A stretch of 64,000 bases of DNA from Paenibacillus sp. SY21-1 (GTDB lineage: Bacteria; Bacillota; Bacilli; Paenibacillales; Paenibacillaceae): NCBI RefSeq assembly GCF_005222705.1, contig NZ_STGF01000007.1, forward strand, positions 62,001 to 126,000. Reading direction: 5' to 3'. Within the stretch, counting starts at the first letter, position 1, and every line of letters starts with the position of its first letter. Of the stretch, positions 43,472-52,062 are shown piece after piece. The position numbers and the translations under genes are program-made. The notes under the pieces were generated by a model that had not been told where the DNA came from, ran no database searches, and saw only the letters and a program-made list of their open reading frames with translations.

Positions 43472-44964
43472 CCCAACATCTCCTCCAGTTTGCGCAATCC
43501 TACTGTGATTTCTTCTTCCAACACAGCAATTTCTTGAAGGATCTGCTTCGGTGGAGCATAGCTTACTTCTTCGTGCACCTGCTCTTTATAACGGTTAATA
43601 CTCAGATCATATTTATTAGTGCGAATATCATCTACGGGTACAAAGAAAGACTGATCTGTACGTGCCCGCGCTTGCTCCGTTTCAAGGCTATTAAAGCGAG
43701 TAATTATATCCGGAATATTGTTGTCTTCATGCTTCATCAGATCAAGCTCGCGACGGTTGTCGTCAAGTGAGTATCCATCCGCTTGCATGTCGTAGAACCA
43801 AACCTGGTCGGTTCCGCCAATGCTTGTCTTGCGGAAAATCATAATTGCTGTCGATACTCCAGCGTACGGTTTAAACACACCTGAAGGCATCGAAATGATA
43901 GCTTCCAGCTTATGATGATCAATGATCTCTTTACGAATCGCGACATGCGCTGTTGACGAGCCGAATAATACGCCGTCCGGCACGATTACCGCGCAGCGTC
44001 CACCATTTTTCAGCAAGCGTAGCATGAGAGCCAAGAACAAAAGTTCGGTCTTTTTCGTTTTCACTTTGGCAAGCAGGTTGTCCGCAACTTCGCTATGATC
44101 CAGCGAGCCCTTAAACGGCGGATTGGCAAGGACCATTGTGTACTGCGCTTCCTCCGTATTCGATTTCGATAGTGAATCCTTGTATACCATATTTGGATCA
44201 TCAATTTCATGTAACATTAAGTTCATACTAGCAATACGAAGCATCGTCTGATCGGTATCAAATCCATAAAACATCGATGTTTTATAATGCTCCTGATGCC
44301 CTTCACTATCCGATTTCACGAATAATTCTTCGCGATAGTGTTTTGCAACATACTCCGCAGCGGCAACTAAAAAACCAGCTGTGCCGGCTGCAGGATCCAC
44401 AATTTCATCTCCAAGCGACGGCTGCATGAGCTCCACCAACATTTTGATAATATGACGAGGCGTACGGAACTGACCGTTTGTCCCCGATGTCGACAGCTTC
44501 GATAGAAGATACTCGTATAAATCGCCCATCGAATCGTTATTCTTATCCTTCATCTCGTTAAGCATGATATCAATAGCGGTAACTACACGTTGCAGAAGTT
44601 GAGGGGATGGAATAATAAACACCGCATTTTCCAAATGACGTGCAAATTTAGAGTCGGTCCCACCGAGAATTTTCATATGTGGAAAAGCTTTGTCTTTTAC
44701 AATATCAAACATTTCTTGTGCGTCTGGTTTGTTTTTAAACGTAGACCAACGCAGATCACGTTCGGCTTCGCTAAATAGTGGATTGCTGATTTGCCCGCCA
44801 GCTAATCTAACCCGGCGCTCCTGTTTTGTTTGCTTTTCATCTAATTGTTTTATGAATAGTAAATATGTAATTTGTTCAATAACAGAGAGTGGGTTGGTAA
44901 TTCCACCTGTCCAGAACATTTCCCAAATTGCATCAACCTTGTTTCGGATATCGCCTGTTAGCAT
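43468..44964 (-). CDS. hsdM: Type I DNA methyltransferase subunit M (HsdM)
   Basis: HsdM transfers a methyl group from SAM to N6 of adenine and protects the host from its own HsdR. The 498-residue protein has the SAM-binding motif DPAAGTAGFL near residue 191 and the catalytic NPPF in VLANPPFKGS near 281, plus an N-terminal helical domain. I chose the ATG at 44,964, which follows GGAGG by 5 bases; an ATG 12 bases upstream is possible. It is the first gene of the M-S-R operon, each overlapping the next, so expression order M then S then R protects the host during establishment. Confidence 0.95.
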   Translation of the reverse strand: MLTGDIRNKVDAIWEMFWTGGITNPLSVIEQITYLLFIKQLDEKQTKQERRVRLAGGQISNPLFSEAERDLRWSTFKNKPDAQEMFDIVKDKAFPHMKILGGTDSKFARHLENAVFIIPSPQLLQRVVTAIDIMLNEMKDKNNDSMGDLYEYLLSKLSTSGTNGQFRTPRHIIKMLVELMQPSLGDEIVDPAAGTAGFLVAAAEYVAKHYREELFVKSDSEGHQEHYKTSMFYGFDTDQTMLRIASMNLMLHEIDDPNMVYKDSLSKSNTEEAQYTMVLANPPFKGSLDHSEVADNLLAKVKTKKTELLFLALMLRLLKNGGRCAVIVPDGVLFGSSTAHVAIRKEIIDHHKLEAIISMPSGVFKPYAGVSTAIMIFRKTSIGGTDQVWFYDMQADGYSLDDNRRELDLMKHEDNNIPDIITRFNSLETEQARARTDQSFFVPVDDIRTNKYDLSINRYKEQVHEEVSYAPPKQILQEIAVLEEEITVGLRKLEEMLG

Positions 44965-45013
44965 ACGTGCCTCCATGATAATAATAGTTTGTCATTTCTA
45001 AAATATTTGCATA

Positions 45014-45025
45014 GTACAATTGTAC
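45014..45025. promoter_or_regulatory. Perfect 12-bp palindrome upstream of hsdM
   Basis: GTACAATTGTAC, a perfect palindrome, lies about 50 bases upstream of the hsdM start, inside an AT-rich stretch that should hold its promoter. It is a candidate operator for an unidentified regulator; no C-protein gene is adjacent. Confidence 0.5.
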
Positions 45026-45144
45026 CAAAAATGCTTCCAATTCACATCCAGCAAAATAATCAAGCAGGTTGATTGGTTCCAACGGAGCAAGTTGATGCAC
45101 TCAACGGTATATAACTATGACTCAACTTTAAACAAAGATATTCA

Positions 45145-45618
45145 TTACGACCAATTTTGAATAAAGTCGCTAATTTCTTTTCTGATCTTTTTCACTACTT
45201 TAGGCACATTCGGCTTTAAAGATTGCTTAAGCTCGCCCATGAGCATTTCAAATACTTCAATGTCAGATAAATGGGTTTCGCCCCGATGAATCACAAACCG
45301 CCTTTTAATGTTTTCAGCTGTTGTTGTACGAATATGATGGCGTTCAACGGCAAAGTCTTCTGTTCCGTACAAGGGCGCATTCACCCACACGCTTAGATAA
45401 TACTCCTCTTCATACTTCCGTGTCGCAGCAAAATACGGATCTTCCCATTGACAAACAAGAAGCTTCTTCGCTTGTCCCAGAATTTTCTTTTGGTCTTCCA
45501 ATCTCTTTTTTTCAAAATTCATTTGCTCTAAATACCTGTAAAAATCTCCATTTCTAATCCAAACGTAATATTTTTGACGCAAATTATAAAACAAGGTACT
45601 GGTTCGTTGTGAATACAT
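45145..45618 (-). CDS. Hypothetical protein (157 aa)
   Basis: The product begins MYSQRTSTLFYNLRQKYYV and is basic with many aromatic residues. No signal peptide or membrane segment is visible. Its middle part (YYLSVWVNAPLYGTEDF) looks like a beta sheet, and the C terminus (KKIRKEISDFIQ) like an amphipathic helix. The start follows GGGAGG by about 8 bases. A terminator at 45,692 separates it from the DUF4236 gene, so it may have its own promoter, although it is in the same direction as that cluster. I cannot name it. Confidence 0.55.
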   Translation of the reverse strand: MYSQRTSTLFYNLRQKYYVWIRNGDFYRYLEQMNFEKKRLEDQKKILGQAKKLLVCQWEDPYFAATRKYEEEYYLSVWVNAPLYGTEDFAVERHHIRTTTAENIKRRFVIHRGETHLSDIEVFEMLMGELKQSLKPNVPKVVKKIRKEISDFIQNWS

Positions 45619-45691
45619 AACTTATCGCCTCCCGCAATAAACATACACAGGTTTTCACTATAAATCTAACCGCTTGAAATTATATAGTGTC

Positions 45692-45716
45692 AAAAAGGAG
45701 CCTATCGGCTCCTTTA
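45692..45716 (-). terminator. Terminator after the DUF4236 gene
   Basis: AAAGGAGCC and GGCTCCTTT form a 9-bp stem with a 4-base loop, followed by TTTTT-like sequence on the minus strand. Confidence 0.85.
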
Positions 45717-45722
45717 TTGTTT

Positions 45723-46829
45723 TTAAATTTGAATATCGTGATTTGAAAATGGCTGGACGGGCGCAAAACCACCAGTCTTCTTAAACTTCATTCTATGCGT
45801 GAAGCCACTAATTGAATCTGAACAATCGATATATTCGAAATTAAGCCGGTTCAATGGACCCCGTTCTAAATGTACCGAAAGAATGCACACTCTCTCATTG
45901 TAGCCGGTTGCGGTGTTTAACTGCTCATCCATTGCATCAATAACGAGATGTTCCAGTGGTAAAAGGGCAAACATATCGCGAGCGATACGAAGAATGCAGC
46001 TACAGACATAGTCTTGCTGAATATCATAATATTGAGTCTTCGTCATTTCTTTTTCGGTAACTTTTCCAGTCTTCGTAAGTGTCAGTGCTGTTTTCGGAAC
46101 AACGGAATCGCTATGAACATCAAACTCAATATTCATAAATTGGGGCTGGTCACAGAAAAATTCAAACCCACTTCCAAATTCAAGTAGATCATCTAGTGGA
46201 GACATTTGCTCGATCACTTCAAAAAAAGCTTCCACTTCTCCATCTACAACACGATTTGCAAGCGTACGAAGTTCAAGCCATTCTTGATAGGCTTTAGCAT
46301 CTTCTTCTGCTGCGCTTTGTACTGCCTTCAAAAGCTTGTTTCTTTGGTTGGTTTCCGTTTTAAATAACTTTACCAAAAAATTCGGTTGATAGCTTTCGTA
46401 TATCTGTGTTGCTGATAACTCTTTCGGACCTCTTTGATCTTTTTGAAATGGAGCTGGTGTATTATTCAAATCCTTCCAATCGATTTCTTCATCACATTCT
46501 TTATGAATGGACTTAATCATTTCAATACGGTTTTCAAATTTTTCAACAAGTAAGCGATTTTTTTCTTGTTCCTCCCTTGCCTGTTGTTCTCTTTGAAGGA
46601 TCTCCATATGACGTTGATACGAGTTCGATCGATAATTTCTTTTGTTAGAACTTGATGATGTATAAGAAAGTCCTGTTCCAGGAATACTTGCGGTCGTCCG
46701 TCTCCGACCTGAGCTATGAACACTGTAACGGAGTCCTTTGCCGCCAAAACTTACACCCAAACCTGATTTGCTCGCGGTCATGCGAATGCCAGGCGCAATT
46801 TTAAAGCTTTTGCGAAAACCAAAACCCAT
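45723..46829 (-). CDS. DUF4236-domain protein (368 aa)
   Basis: The N-terminal 60 residues are a DUF4236 domain, recognised from MGFGFRKSFKIAPGIRMTAS, SKSGLGVSFGGKGLRY and TTASIPGTGLSYTSS. It is followed by a Gln/Glu/Arg-rich coiled coil near residues 72-105 and a C-terminal domain of about 250 residues with FEVIEQMSPLDDLLEFGSG and ERGPLNRLNFEYIDCSDSI, not recognised. DUF4236 is often linked to membrane or Ter-type stress proteins, but its function is unknown. The ATG follows GGAGGG by 9 bases. It lies just downstream of the vWA-PP2C-kinase triad in the same direction, with about 120 bases between, so it is likely the fourth member of that cluster. Confidence 0.8.
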   Translation of the reverse strand: MGFGFRKSFKIAPGIRMTASKSGLGVSFGGKGLRYSVHSSGRRRTTASIPGTGLSYTSSSSNKRNYRSNSYQRHMEILQREQQAREEQEKNRLLVEKFENRIEMIKSIHKECDEEIDWKDLNNTPAPFQKDQRGPKELSATQIYESYQPNFLVKLFKTETNQRNKLLKAVQSAAEEDAKAYQEWLELRTLANRVVDGEVEAFFEVIEQMSPLDDLLEFGSGFEFFCDQPQFMNIEFDVHSDSVVPKTALTLTKTGKVTEKEMTKTQYYDIQQDYVCSCILRIARDMFALLPLEHLVIDAMDEQLNTATGYNERVCILSVHLERGPLNRLNFEYIDCSDSISGFTHRMKFKKTGGFAPVQPFSNHDIQI

Positions 46830-46954
46830 ACCAATCCCTCCGATTTCAATGGTTTATTAGTCGTCTATACAAAGCCCCGTTCATACGTAGATGCGAATTG
46901 AGTCTCAGACTCTTTAACTTGAATGTCTCTACACACAAGATCAATTACACAGAT

Positions 46955-48556
46955 TCACAACTTTTTAATGAAATCCAAAAATTTCGAGAAAAAAGACTTT
47001 GGCTGGCTAGATGGTGGAGTGGAATTTGGTCTTGCCATAGGTATTGGTGTAATTTTTTTGGTTGGTGGTGCATTGTTGTTGATTTGATCTAGGATCATCT
47101 GATTTTTCGATTTAGGCGCTGTTGCTACCACAGCTGGTTTCACTGCAGGTTTTACAACAGGCACAGGCTTAACTACTGGTTTTGCTTGCCTTGGTATCTG
47201 GATTGAATCCATGATATCTCGATTGCTTTTCCGACTGACGCCTCCAGCAGAAGTAGTTAGTTCTTGGAACAACTGCCTTGCTTCGCTTTCATTTTTCAGG
47301 ATATTAATTTTTGTCGTGGGCTCTAAGATGAACTGTGGTGCGCCTCTGTACTGATCAATAAGCTGTACAACTGAGATCCATTTGCCTTTTAGTGCGTTTA
47401 TATCCAATCCTTTGTTTCTTATGGCATGTAGTGCATCTGCCCAGAGGACTATACAGAAACTTTTCATTCTATAATCACCGAAATTAATAAATGCACATGG
47501 ATGACCATATTTTGTTTTTCTAATAACCACATCTGTTACTTTGCCTACAACCTCAACCACATTCCCGGTACGTGCTAGAATTTTGTTCGTATCTAATGCC
47601 ATAAAAACTTCATACTGTCTTCGACTTGGTGCATGTTTGATTTCAACCAATTCATGAGAAGCAATGTGTACCTGACCAGATATGAATTCTTCAAGTGTAG
47701 GCACATGCTTCAGTGGTGCTCTGCACAAAAGCTTTAATTGTGTGATATATTTCGAGATGGATGAAATGCTGCTTAAATCGTTAAGCAACGCTGATCCATC
47801 CAGTTTAATAAAATCATCTCGTCTAAACAGGAGATTCTCTCCATTATCATATTTCGCCCAAAGGCTTGGAGAGGCTTGAAGCGCTTCTAACGCTATAAAG
47901 ATAACAATTGCTGAAAAGCGATCCGTTGCAGTACCAACAACATACTTGTCGCGCAGTGGATGCTGATAATTCGTATGTCCGAGTTCATTACTTAAAGGGT
48001 AATTCATTCCTGGTACATACATACCGTCATAATCAATGAGCTTAAGTTGGTCGTTGCAAACCATGATATTACCATGCTGGAGATCACCATGGGCAACACC
48101 TAGTCTTCCAAGCTCTAATATACATTCTCTAAATTGCGAAGATAATGCGGCAATCGCAGCCTTATTGGATAAATGATCTTCTACATATGTATTTAACAGA
48201 CTGCCATTCATCCAATCCATTTTAATAATGGGATAGAAGGCGTTATTAATCCGAATCCCGTCTTTTTGGTAATCAAAACTGACAAAGTAAGGATTGGAAG
48301 ACCGGTTTAAAAAACCACTTATCTTTTGATAGCGATCTTGAATATCGGGCATTTCTTTGTGGAAACACCGAATCGCCCATTGTTTGTTCGAATTGGACCC
48401 TGAAATGCGATATGTCAAAGCGAAGCCACCAGACGCCACTTTAGGCAAACCTAATGGTGTCACTGTGACCTTGCCTTTTTTCAATTCCGAATCATTAAAG
48501 ACGATATGCGGATTTTGTATCGCGTCATGATAATCATTCATTAATGGGTAAGCCAT
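46955..48556 (-). CDS. TerY-P-type serine/threonine kinase with C-terminal extension (533 aa)
   Basis: The N-terminal 290 residues are an atypical protein kinase: a Gly-rich start (VASGGFALTYRI near 40-51), the catalytic loop HGDLQHGN at 156-163 (H-x-D-x4-N) and LIDYDG at 173-178 in place of DFG. A C-terminal domain near 310-425 (with ARTGNVVEVVGKVTDVVIRKT and WISVVQLIDQYRG) looks like an OB fold and may bind nucleic acid or peptide; a proline-rich low-complexity tail follows. The start overlaps the phosphatase gene by 23 bases, so translation is coupled. With the phosphatase and the vWA protein it forms the three-part TerY-P arrangement. Target proteins are unknown. Confidence 0.84.
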   Translation of the reverse strand: MAYPLMNDYHDAIQNPHIVFNDSELKKGKVTVTPLGLPKVASGGFALTYRISGSNSNKQWAIRCFHKEMPDIQDRYQKISGFLNRSSNPYFVSFDYQKDGIRINNAFYPIIKMDWMNGSLLNTYVEDHLSNKAAIAALSSQFRECILELGRLGVAHGDLQHGNIMVCNDQLKLIDYDGMYVPGMNYPLSNELGHTNYQHPLRDKYVVGTATDRFSAIVIFIALEALQASPSLWAKYDNGENLLFRRDDFIKLDGSALLNDLSSISSISKYITQLKLLCRAPLKHVPTLEEFISGQVHIASHELVEIKHAPSRRQYEVFMALDTNKILARTGNVVEVVGKVTDVVIRKTKYGHPCAFINFGDYRMKSFCIVLWADALHAIRNKGLDINALKGKWISVVQLIDQYRGAPQFILEPTTKINILKNESEARQLFQELTTSAGGVSRKSNRDIMDSIQIPRQAKPVVKPVPVVKPAVKPAVVATAPKSKNQMILDQINNNAPPTKKITPIPMARPNSTPPSSQPKSFFSKFLDFIKKL

Positions 48557-49307
48557 TTTTATCTACCCCATCGTCATTAATAACTTCCATAATCACTACC
48601 GTGACATCATCATTCTTGATTTCTTGCTTTTCTCGGAGCTCTGAAATGAAGACTTCAAAATGCTCGTCTGTCATCGCTAACAACGTATCGTGCGGAGGAT
48701 CACCTTTTGCACATTTATTCATAAACCAATGCGCAATGGCATCTGTCATTAAATAAAAAGTAGTTTTTCCTTGGCTTAACGTTAACGGTCGCAAGTGCTG
48801 CTTGTCCGTTTCGCTTAAATGTTCATTTTTATGTTTGAATGTGGCAATCAAATATGGCGTGCTATCGAATTCATCTACAGAACGCTGAGGAAACGAATGA
48901 AAGCCCGAATCTTCATCAAACCAAAACAAACAGGAGTCGCCAACAGCCACAGCAAAGAAAGACTTTTGTTCATGGTCGATTTCTAAGCCAAGTAGTGTTG
49001 CAAAGGACCCTTGTTCCAAAATCTTATTTTGCGCATGCCACGGCAGAGAATCGATATCGATAGAAGCATAAAACTCTTTGTACGCATCGAGTAACCAGTC
49101 GCCATCAATAACCATCGTGGGACTATCAACAAAACGACGAACGAGAATTTTTGCCCACTGTTTTGAAAAAGAAGCTTCCGTAGCGCCGTCAGAAACGGCA
49201 ACCACGGAGCGCTCATCGGCTAAACAATGTGCATACGCATCCTCGTACTCATCAGAGGTATTTCCCCGCTTTTGAGTGCTAAAAACTTTGACAAAATTGA
49301 TGTTCAT
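48534..49307 (-). CDS. PP2C-family serine/threonine phosphatase (257 aa)
   Basis: The product starts MNINFVKVFSTQKRG at the ATG at 49,307; the vWA gene ends 4 bases upstream with AGGTGATGGT between, and an earlier ATG at 49,355 lies inside that gene. PP2C motifs are visible: the first acidic motif in EDAYAHC, SDGATEASFS near residue 38, FATLLGLEI and FFAVAVGDSCLFW near 110-120, and DDVTVVIM near the C terminus, which hold the metal-binding Asp residues. It would reverse the kinase reaction. Translation is coupled to both neighbours. Confidence 0.86.
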   Translation of the reverse strand: MNINFVKVFSTQKRGNTSDEYEDAYAHCLADERSVVAVSDGATEASFSKQWAKILVRRFVDSPTMVIDGDWLLDAYKEFYASIDIDSLPWHAQNKILEQGSFATLLGLEIDHEQKSFFAVAVGDSCLFWFDEDSGFHSFPQRSVDEFDSTPYLIATFKHKNEHLSETDKQHLRPLTLSQGKTTFYLMTDAIAHWFMNKCAKGDPPHDTLLAMTDEHFEVFISELREKQEIKNDDVTVVIMEVINDDGVDKNGLPINE

Positions 49308-49311
49308 ACCA

Positions 49312-50145
49312 TCACCTAAGGTTGGCAGCTCGCGTACCAATTTCCAAAAAGTCAATTAGCGAAACAATTTCGGCATTATAACAGTAACCTCTCGAATTAG
49401 CTGAAGCGGTGTACCCTGCATTTTCAGCAAGCTTTTGCATCGACTCCGTCAATGTGCTCGACATTCTAAACATTTTTTTAGCGGAAGCGTTTGGCAATTG
49501 ACTTTCAGAGTCGACATAAAGAAATTGCTGGCTGGATTGCTGTGTGATATGTACGTTGAAAAGAAGCACTTCCCCATCATTCGTACCTATTTGTTTAAGC
49601 TTGTCTGCAATCTCTTCTGGATCCTCAGGATCGGTGTTTTCACCGTCTGTGATATTGATGACAATTGGCGGAAAGCTATCCGGATGATTATCGCACCATG
49701 TCACCAGTTCAACTGCAGCTTGCTTAAGGGCTTGATACATAGGTGTCCCGCCATCTGCAACTGGTTCAAACCAAACCGGAAATTTGATTCTTTGTTCAAT
49801 CACGCCTCCGGCACCATCGGATACTTTTTTGATACGATCTTCGATACGCAGCGGGTTTTCTTCTATTGCGCTAATTGGGTTGAGAATCGAACTTGCCAAT
49901 GCGCCCTTAAGCCCATTGGAGCATTTATTATTACCATAGGCAATTACTCCGACATCGAAGTAATTTCGCACTCCCTCTGACTTGGAGCATTTAATCATCA
50001 AATCATTAAAGAGCTTATTAATACTATCGGAAACAAGCTCCGCTAACGTTTTCCCGAACTCGTTTTTAGAATCCATTGATCCCGATTGATCGATTAGAAA
50101 TAAAAAAGCGGTTGGGTTATTTCGACTAATTTCAGCAGAGTACAT
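49312..50145 (-). CDS. TerY-like von Willebrand factor A protein (277 aa)
   Basis: The product has a vWA domain with the MIDAS motif DQSGSMD near residues 19-25, a threonine in GGTPMYQA, and ITDGENTDPED near 157-167 that completes the metal site. This is the profile of TerY, the vWA member of TerY-P triads described with tellurite-resistance and stress systems, where it is thought to be the switched or scaffold component. It is the first gene of the operon (vWA, PP2C, kinase). No signal peptide is visible, so it acts in the cytoplasm. Confidence 0.84.
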   Translation of the reverse strand: MYSAEISRNNPTAFLFLIDQSGSMDSKNEFGKTLAELVSDSINKLFNDLMIKCSKSEGVRNYFDVGVIAYGNNKCSNGLKGALASSILNPISAIEENPLRIEDRIKKVSDGAGGVIEQRIKFPVWFEPVADGGTPMYQALKQAAVELVTWCDNHPDSFPPIVINITDGENTDPEDPEEIADKLKQIGTNDGEVLLFNVHITQQSSQQFLYVDSESQLPNASAKKMFRMSSTLTESMQKLAENAGYTASANSRGYCYNAEIVSLIDFLEIGTRAANLR

Positions 50146-50343
50146 AAATTACTTACCTCCTATTTTCCTATTTGCATGACTTATGAATCATAAAATTCAC
50201 TACTAGTATATCAAATAGCATTGTCTAATAATGTCGAAACTTGTAGTTCAAAAAAACTCTGTGAAACTTTGCAATTATCATATAAACGAACCAAACATCA
50301 AGATTTCTTTTAACAGGAGGTAACTCACGGAGGCGAAACAAAA

Positions 50344-50391
50344 ATGAATCGACAACAGGAGACCCGCACCACTATAAACAAAAAATATTGA
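50344..50391 (+). CDS. 15-codon leader-type peptide
   Basis: The frame encodes MNRQQETRTTINKKY and starts after two ribosome-site-like motifs (CAGGAGG and CGGAGG at 50,316 and 50,328; the latter is 10 bases from the ATG). Its stop codon lies inside the arm of an intrinsic terminator. The arrangement is that of an attenuation leader peptide; translation of the peptide is not proven. Confidence 0.45.
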   Translation: MNRQQETRTTINKKY

Positions 50392-50416
50392 CCTCGCTAA
50401 TGCGGTCAATATTTTT
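50381..50416 (+). terminator. Attenuator-like terminator overlapping the leader stop
   Basis: AAAAATATTGACC and GGTCAATATTTTT form a perfect 13-bp stem with a 10-base loop, ending in TTTTT. The stem begins within the last sense codons of the 15-codon frame, so a stalled ribosome could change its folding. Confidence 0.75.
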
Positions 50417-50440
50417 GCGTCACTGACTCTCCTCGGAGAG

Positions 50441-50554
50441 ATGTTTAATTTCAGATTGCAAATGTTTAAAACTCTCGACGAGAAGCATTTTGTTGTACAT
50501 ATGGTCGAAAGCATAAGCGAGTTTGTAGACATTAATCGCTACGACAAAAAATAA
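50441..50554 (+). CDS. Small open frame downstream of the attenuator (37 aa)
   Basis: The frame encodes MFNFRLQMFKTLDEKHFVV then HMVESISEFVDINRYDKK. GGAG lies immediately before the ATG, which is too close to be an optimal site, and the frame is open upstream from about 50,387 without a conventional start codon. It may be a short regulated product, the remnant of a deleted gene, or nothing. It ends just before a strong bidirectional terminator. Confidence 0.35.
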   Translation: MFNFRLQMFKTLDEKHFVVHMVESISEFVDINRYDKK

Positions 50555-50595
50555 TGAGAGCCTGCTCGTGTTCCAGCAGGCTCTCATTATTTTTG
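50547..50595. terminator. Strong bidirectional terminator
   Basis: AAAATAATGAGAGCCTGCT and AGCAGGCTCTCATTATTTT form a 19-bp stem with an 8-base loop and T-runs on both sides. It ends both the plus-strand leader unit and the minus-strand SEFIR operon. Confidence 0.95.
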
Positions 50596-51033
50596 TTATT
50601 GTAATAAAAAAGGTATCGCCTCTGAAAACGAGGTTTCTTCTGGTGAATAATCATGACTATTTAATAAGAGCGTAGTTCCATCCTGAAAATTGATACTAAC
50701 CAACATTTCCTTTAATCGGGTATATTCATTAAGCTGCTTTGGATTTGGATTTGATAATGTAACAGAACAAGAAGTGATACACTTTTTATTATAAGAGGTA
50801 AATGAAACTTCAATTTTTTCATCAGAAAACCAATCAATAAAGCCACTTATAATTTTTTCATCGTTTGCAACAATGAAAGTAACTGGATTGTCACCTTCTC
50901 TTGCCGATGATACAAAACATTTCTCAGTACCCTGTGGGATTAATGACGATATCAGTTTAATGTAGTACCTACCACTAACAAAATAAGATAACCTTGTTAT
51001 AAAAAACTCATAAGTATTGAAATACACGTTCAT
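50596..51033 (-). CDS. Hypothetical partner of the SEFIR protein (145 aa)
   Basis: The product begins MNVYFNTYEFFITRLSYF and is a predicted mixed beta/alpha soluble protein with two cysteines (CITSCS) in a beta-rich middle. No motif is recognised. Its start lies 12 bases after the stop of the SEFIR gene, in the same direction, and a strong terminator follows directly, so the two genes form a two-gene operon. It could be an effector, a regulator or an immunity partner. Confidence 0.6.
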   Translation of the reverse strand: MNVYFNTYEFFITRLSYFVSGRYYIKLISSLIPQGTEKCFVSSAREGDNPVTFIVANDEKIISGFIDWFSDEKIEVSFTSYNKKCITSCSVTLSNPNPKQLNEYTRLKEMLVSINFQDGTTLLLNSHDYSPEETSFSEAIPFLLQ

Positions 51034-51045
51034 CCCACCTGGACA

Positions 51046-52062
51046 TCAATTTTTTAAATATGGCAATAAATGATCTTCCCATATTTGTTTTACGATATCG
51101 TCCGGCTGAATTGAATCAGTGCTACCCCGGAAATTCATCAGCATTCTTAATCTCAGTTGATTATCCTTTTCTTCGATCGAAACCATCTCGTTAAATGAAT
51201 TGTCACCTTGCATGGAATGACTTCCAAAAGTAAAATTAATCGTTGGAGATGAATGACTGAAGCCTCCAATCAGCATCTTCAAGCTTGTTTTGTGATGACC
51301 GTGAATATACAGTTTGAATATTAACTTTTTACTGCTATCTTCATCCAATTGATATACAAATCCAGTCGTTTGAGTCTTTACATATTCAAATAGTTGAGTA
51401 AAACGTTGTTTAATGTCGTTGTAATTCGAACGAAGGAATTCTTCTTTCTCTAAGTCTGTATAAGATTTTGGTACGATGAAAGTGGAGTACGATGCGAAAT
51501 CTTGATTTTCGTTTTTTGTCGAAAGGTGCAGGTGGTCATTCCCAGCCATATGCTGCGCCTTTCCGGAAAGAAAGTTCGGCTGGCTTCCGAGTGGAGCTTT
51601 TTCATATTTATTGTATCGATAAATCCGATGAACAAGTTCCTCGAATTTACTTTCAAACTTCCCATCATTTGTAAAATCAATAGCATAATAATCACGCAGA
51701 TAAGAAGGAAAAACGCCTTCAAAATTTCCAAGATGCCGCATAATAAATATGATTCGGTCTTTATCTCTTCTTAAATCCCCAAGAAGAAGCTCTGCTTCAA
51801 ACCCTACTCCGCCTTGAAAGTTATCTGCTCTTATCCCATAATTTTCAGTCAGCACAACGATGACATAATCGTTATCTCTCATCGCTTTTACCATCATTTG
51901 ATTTAAATTGACGGTTTTATCAAAAAGCTCGAACTTATCAAAGCTCGCATCGACTCCGCTACCATCAGACCGTAAACGATTGACGAGCTTATGAACCCAG
52001 CTTTCATGCTCTTCTCCATCCCAACTATAGCTTACAAATGCAGTTGGTCGACGATTATCCAA
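51046..52062 (-). CDS. SEFIR-domain protein (338 aa)
   Basis: SEFIR is a TIR-like signalling domain; bacterial TIR and SEFIR proteins often work in antiphage immunity. Residues 6-130 carry the fold: TAFVSYSWD near 7-15, the beta-B-like YVIVVLTENY near 66-75, and GFEAELLLG near 87-95 with a Glu in the position of the TIR catalytic Glu. A linker near 150-185 leads to a C-terminal domain of about 150 residues (LIFKLYIHGHHKTSLKMLIG) that I do not recognise and that may sense the trigger. The start ATG follows a weak GAAAGAAGG site. The 145-aa gene follows 12 bases later. Confidence 0.82.
   Translation of the reverse strand: MDNRRPTAFVSYSWDGEEHESWVHKLVNRLRSDGSGVDASFDKFELFDKTVNLNQMMVKAMRDNDYVIVVLTENYGIRADNFQGGVGFEAELLLGDLRRDKDRIIFIMRHLGNFEGVFPSYLRDYYAIDFTNDGKFESKFEELVHRIYRYNKYEKAPLGSQPNFLSGKAQHMAGNDHLHLSTKNENQDFASYSTFIVPKSYTDLEKEEFLRSNYNDIKQRFTQLFEYVKTQTTGFVYQLDEDSSKKLIFKLYIHGHHKTSLKMLIGGFSHSSPTINFTFGSHSMQGDNSFNEMVSIEEKDNQLRLRMLMNFRGSTDSIQPDDIVKQIWEDHLLPYLKN

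Noticed and set aside
50278..50532. 84-codon minus-strand frame
   Set aside because: It crosses a strong terminator hairpin and has no ribosome site; the plus-strand unit explains the region better.
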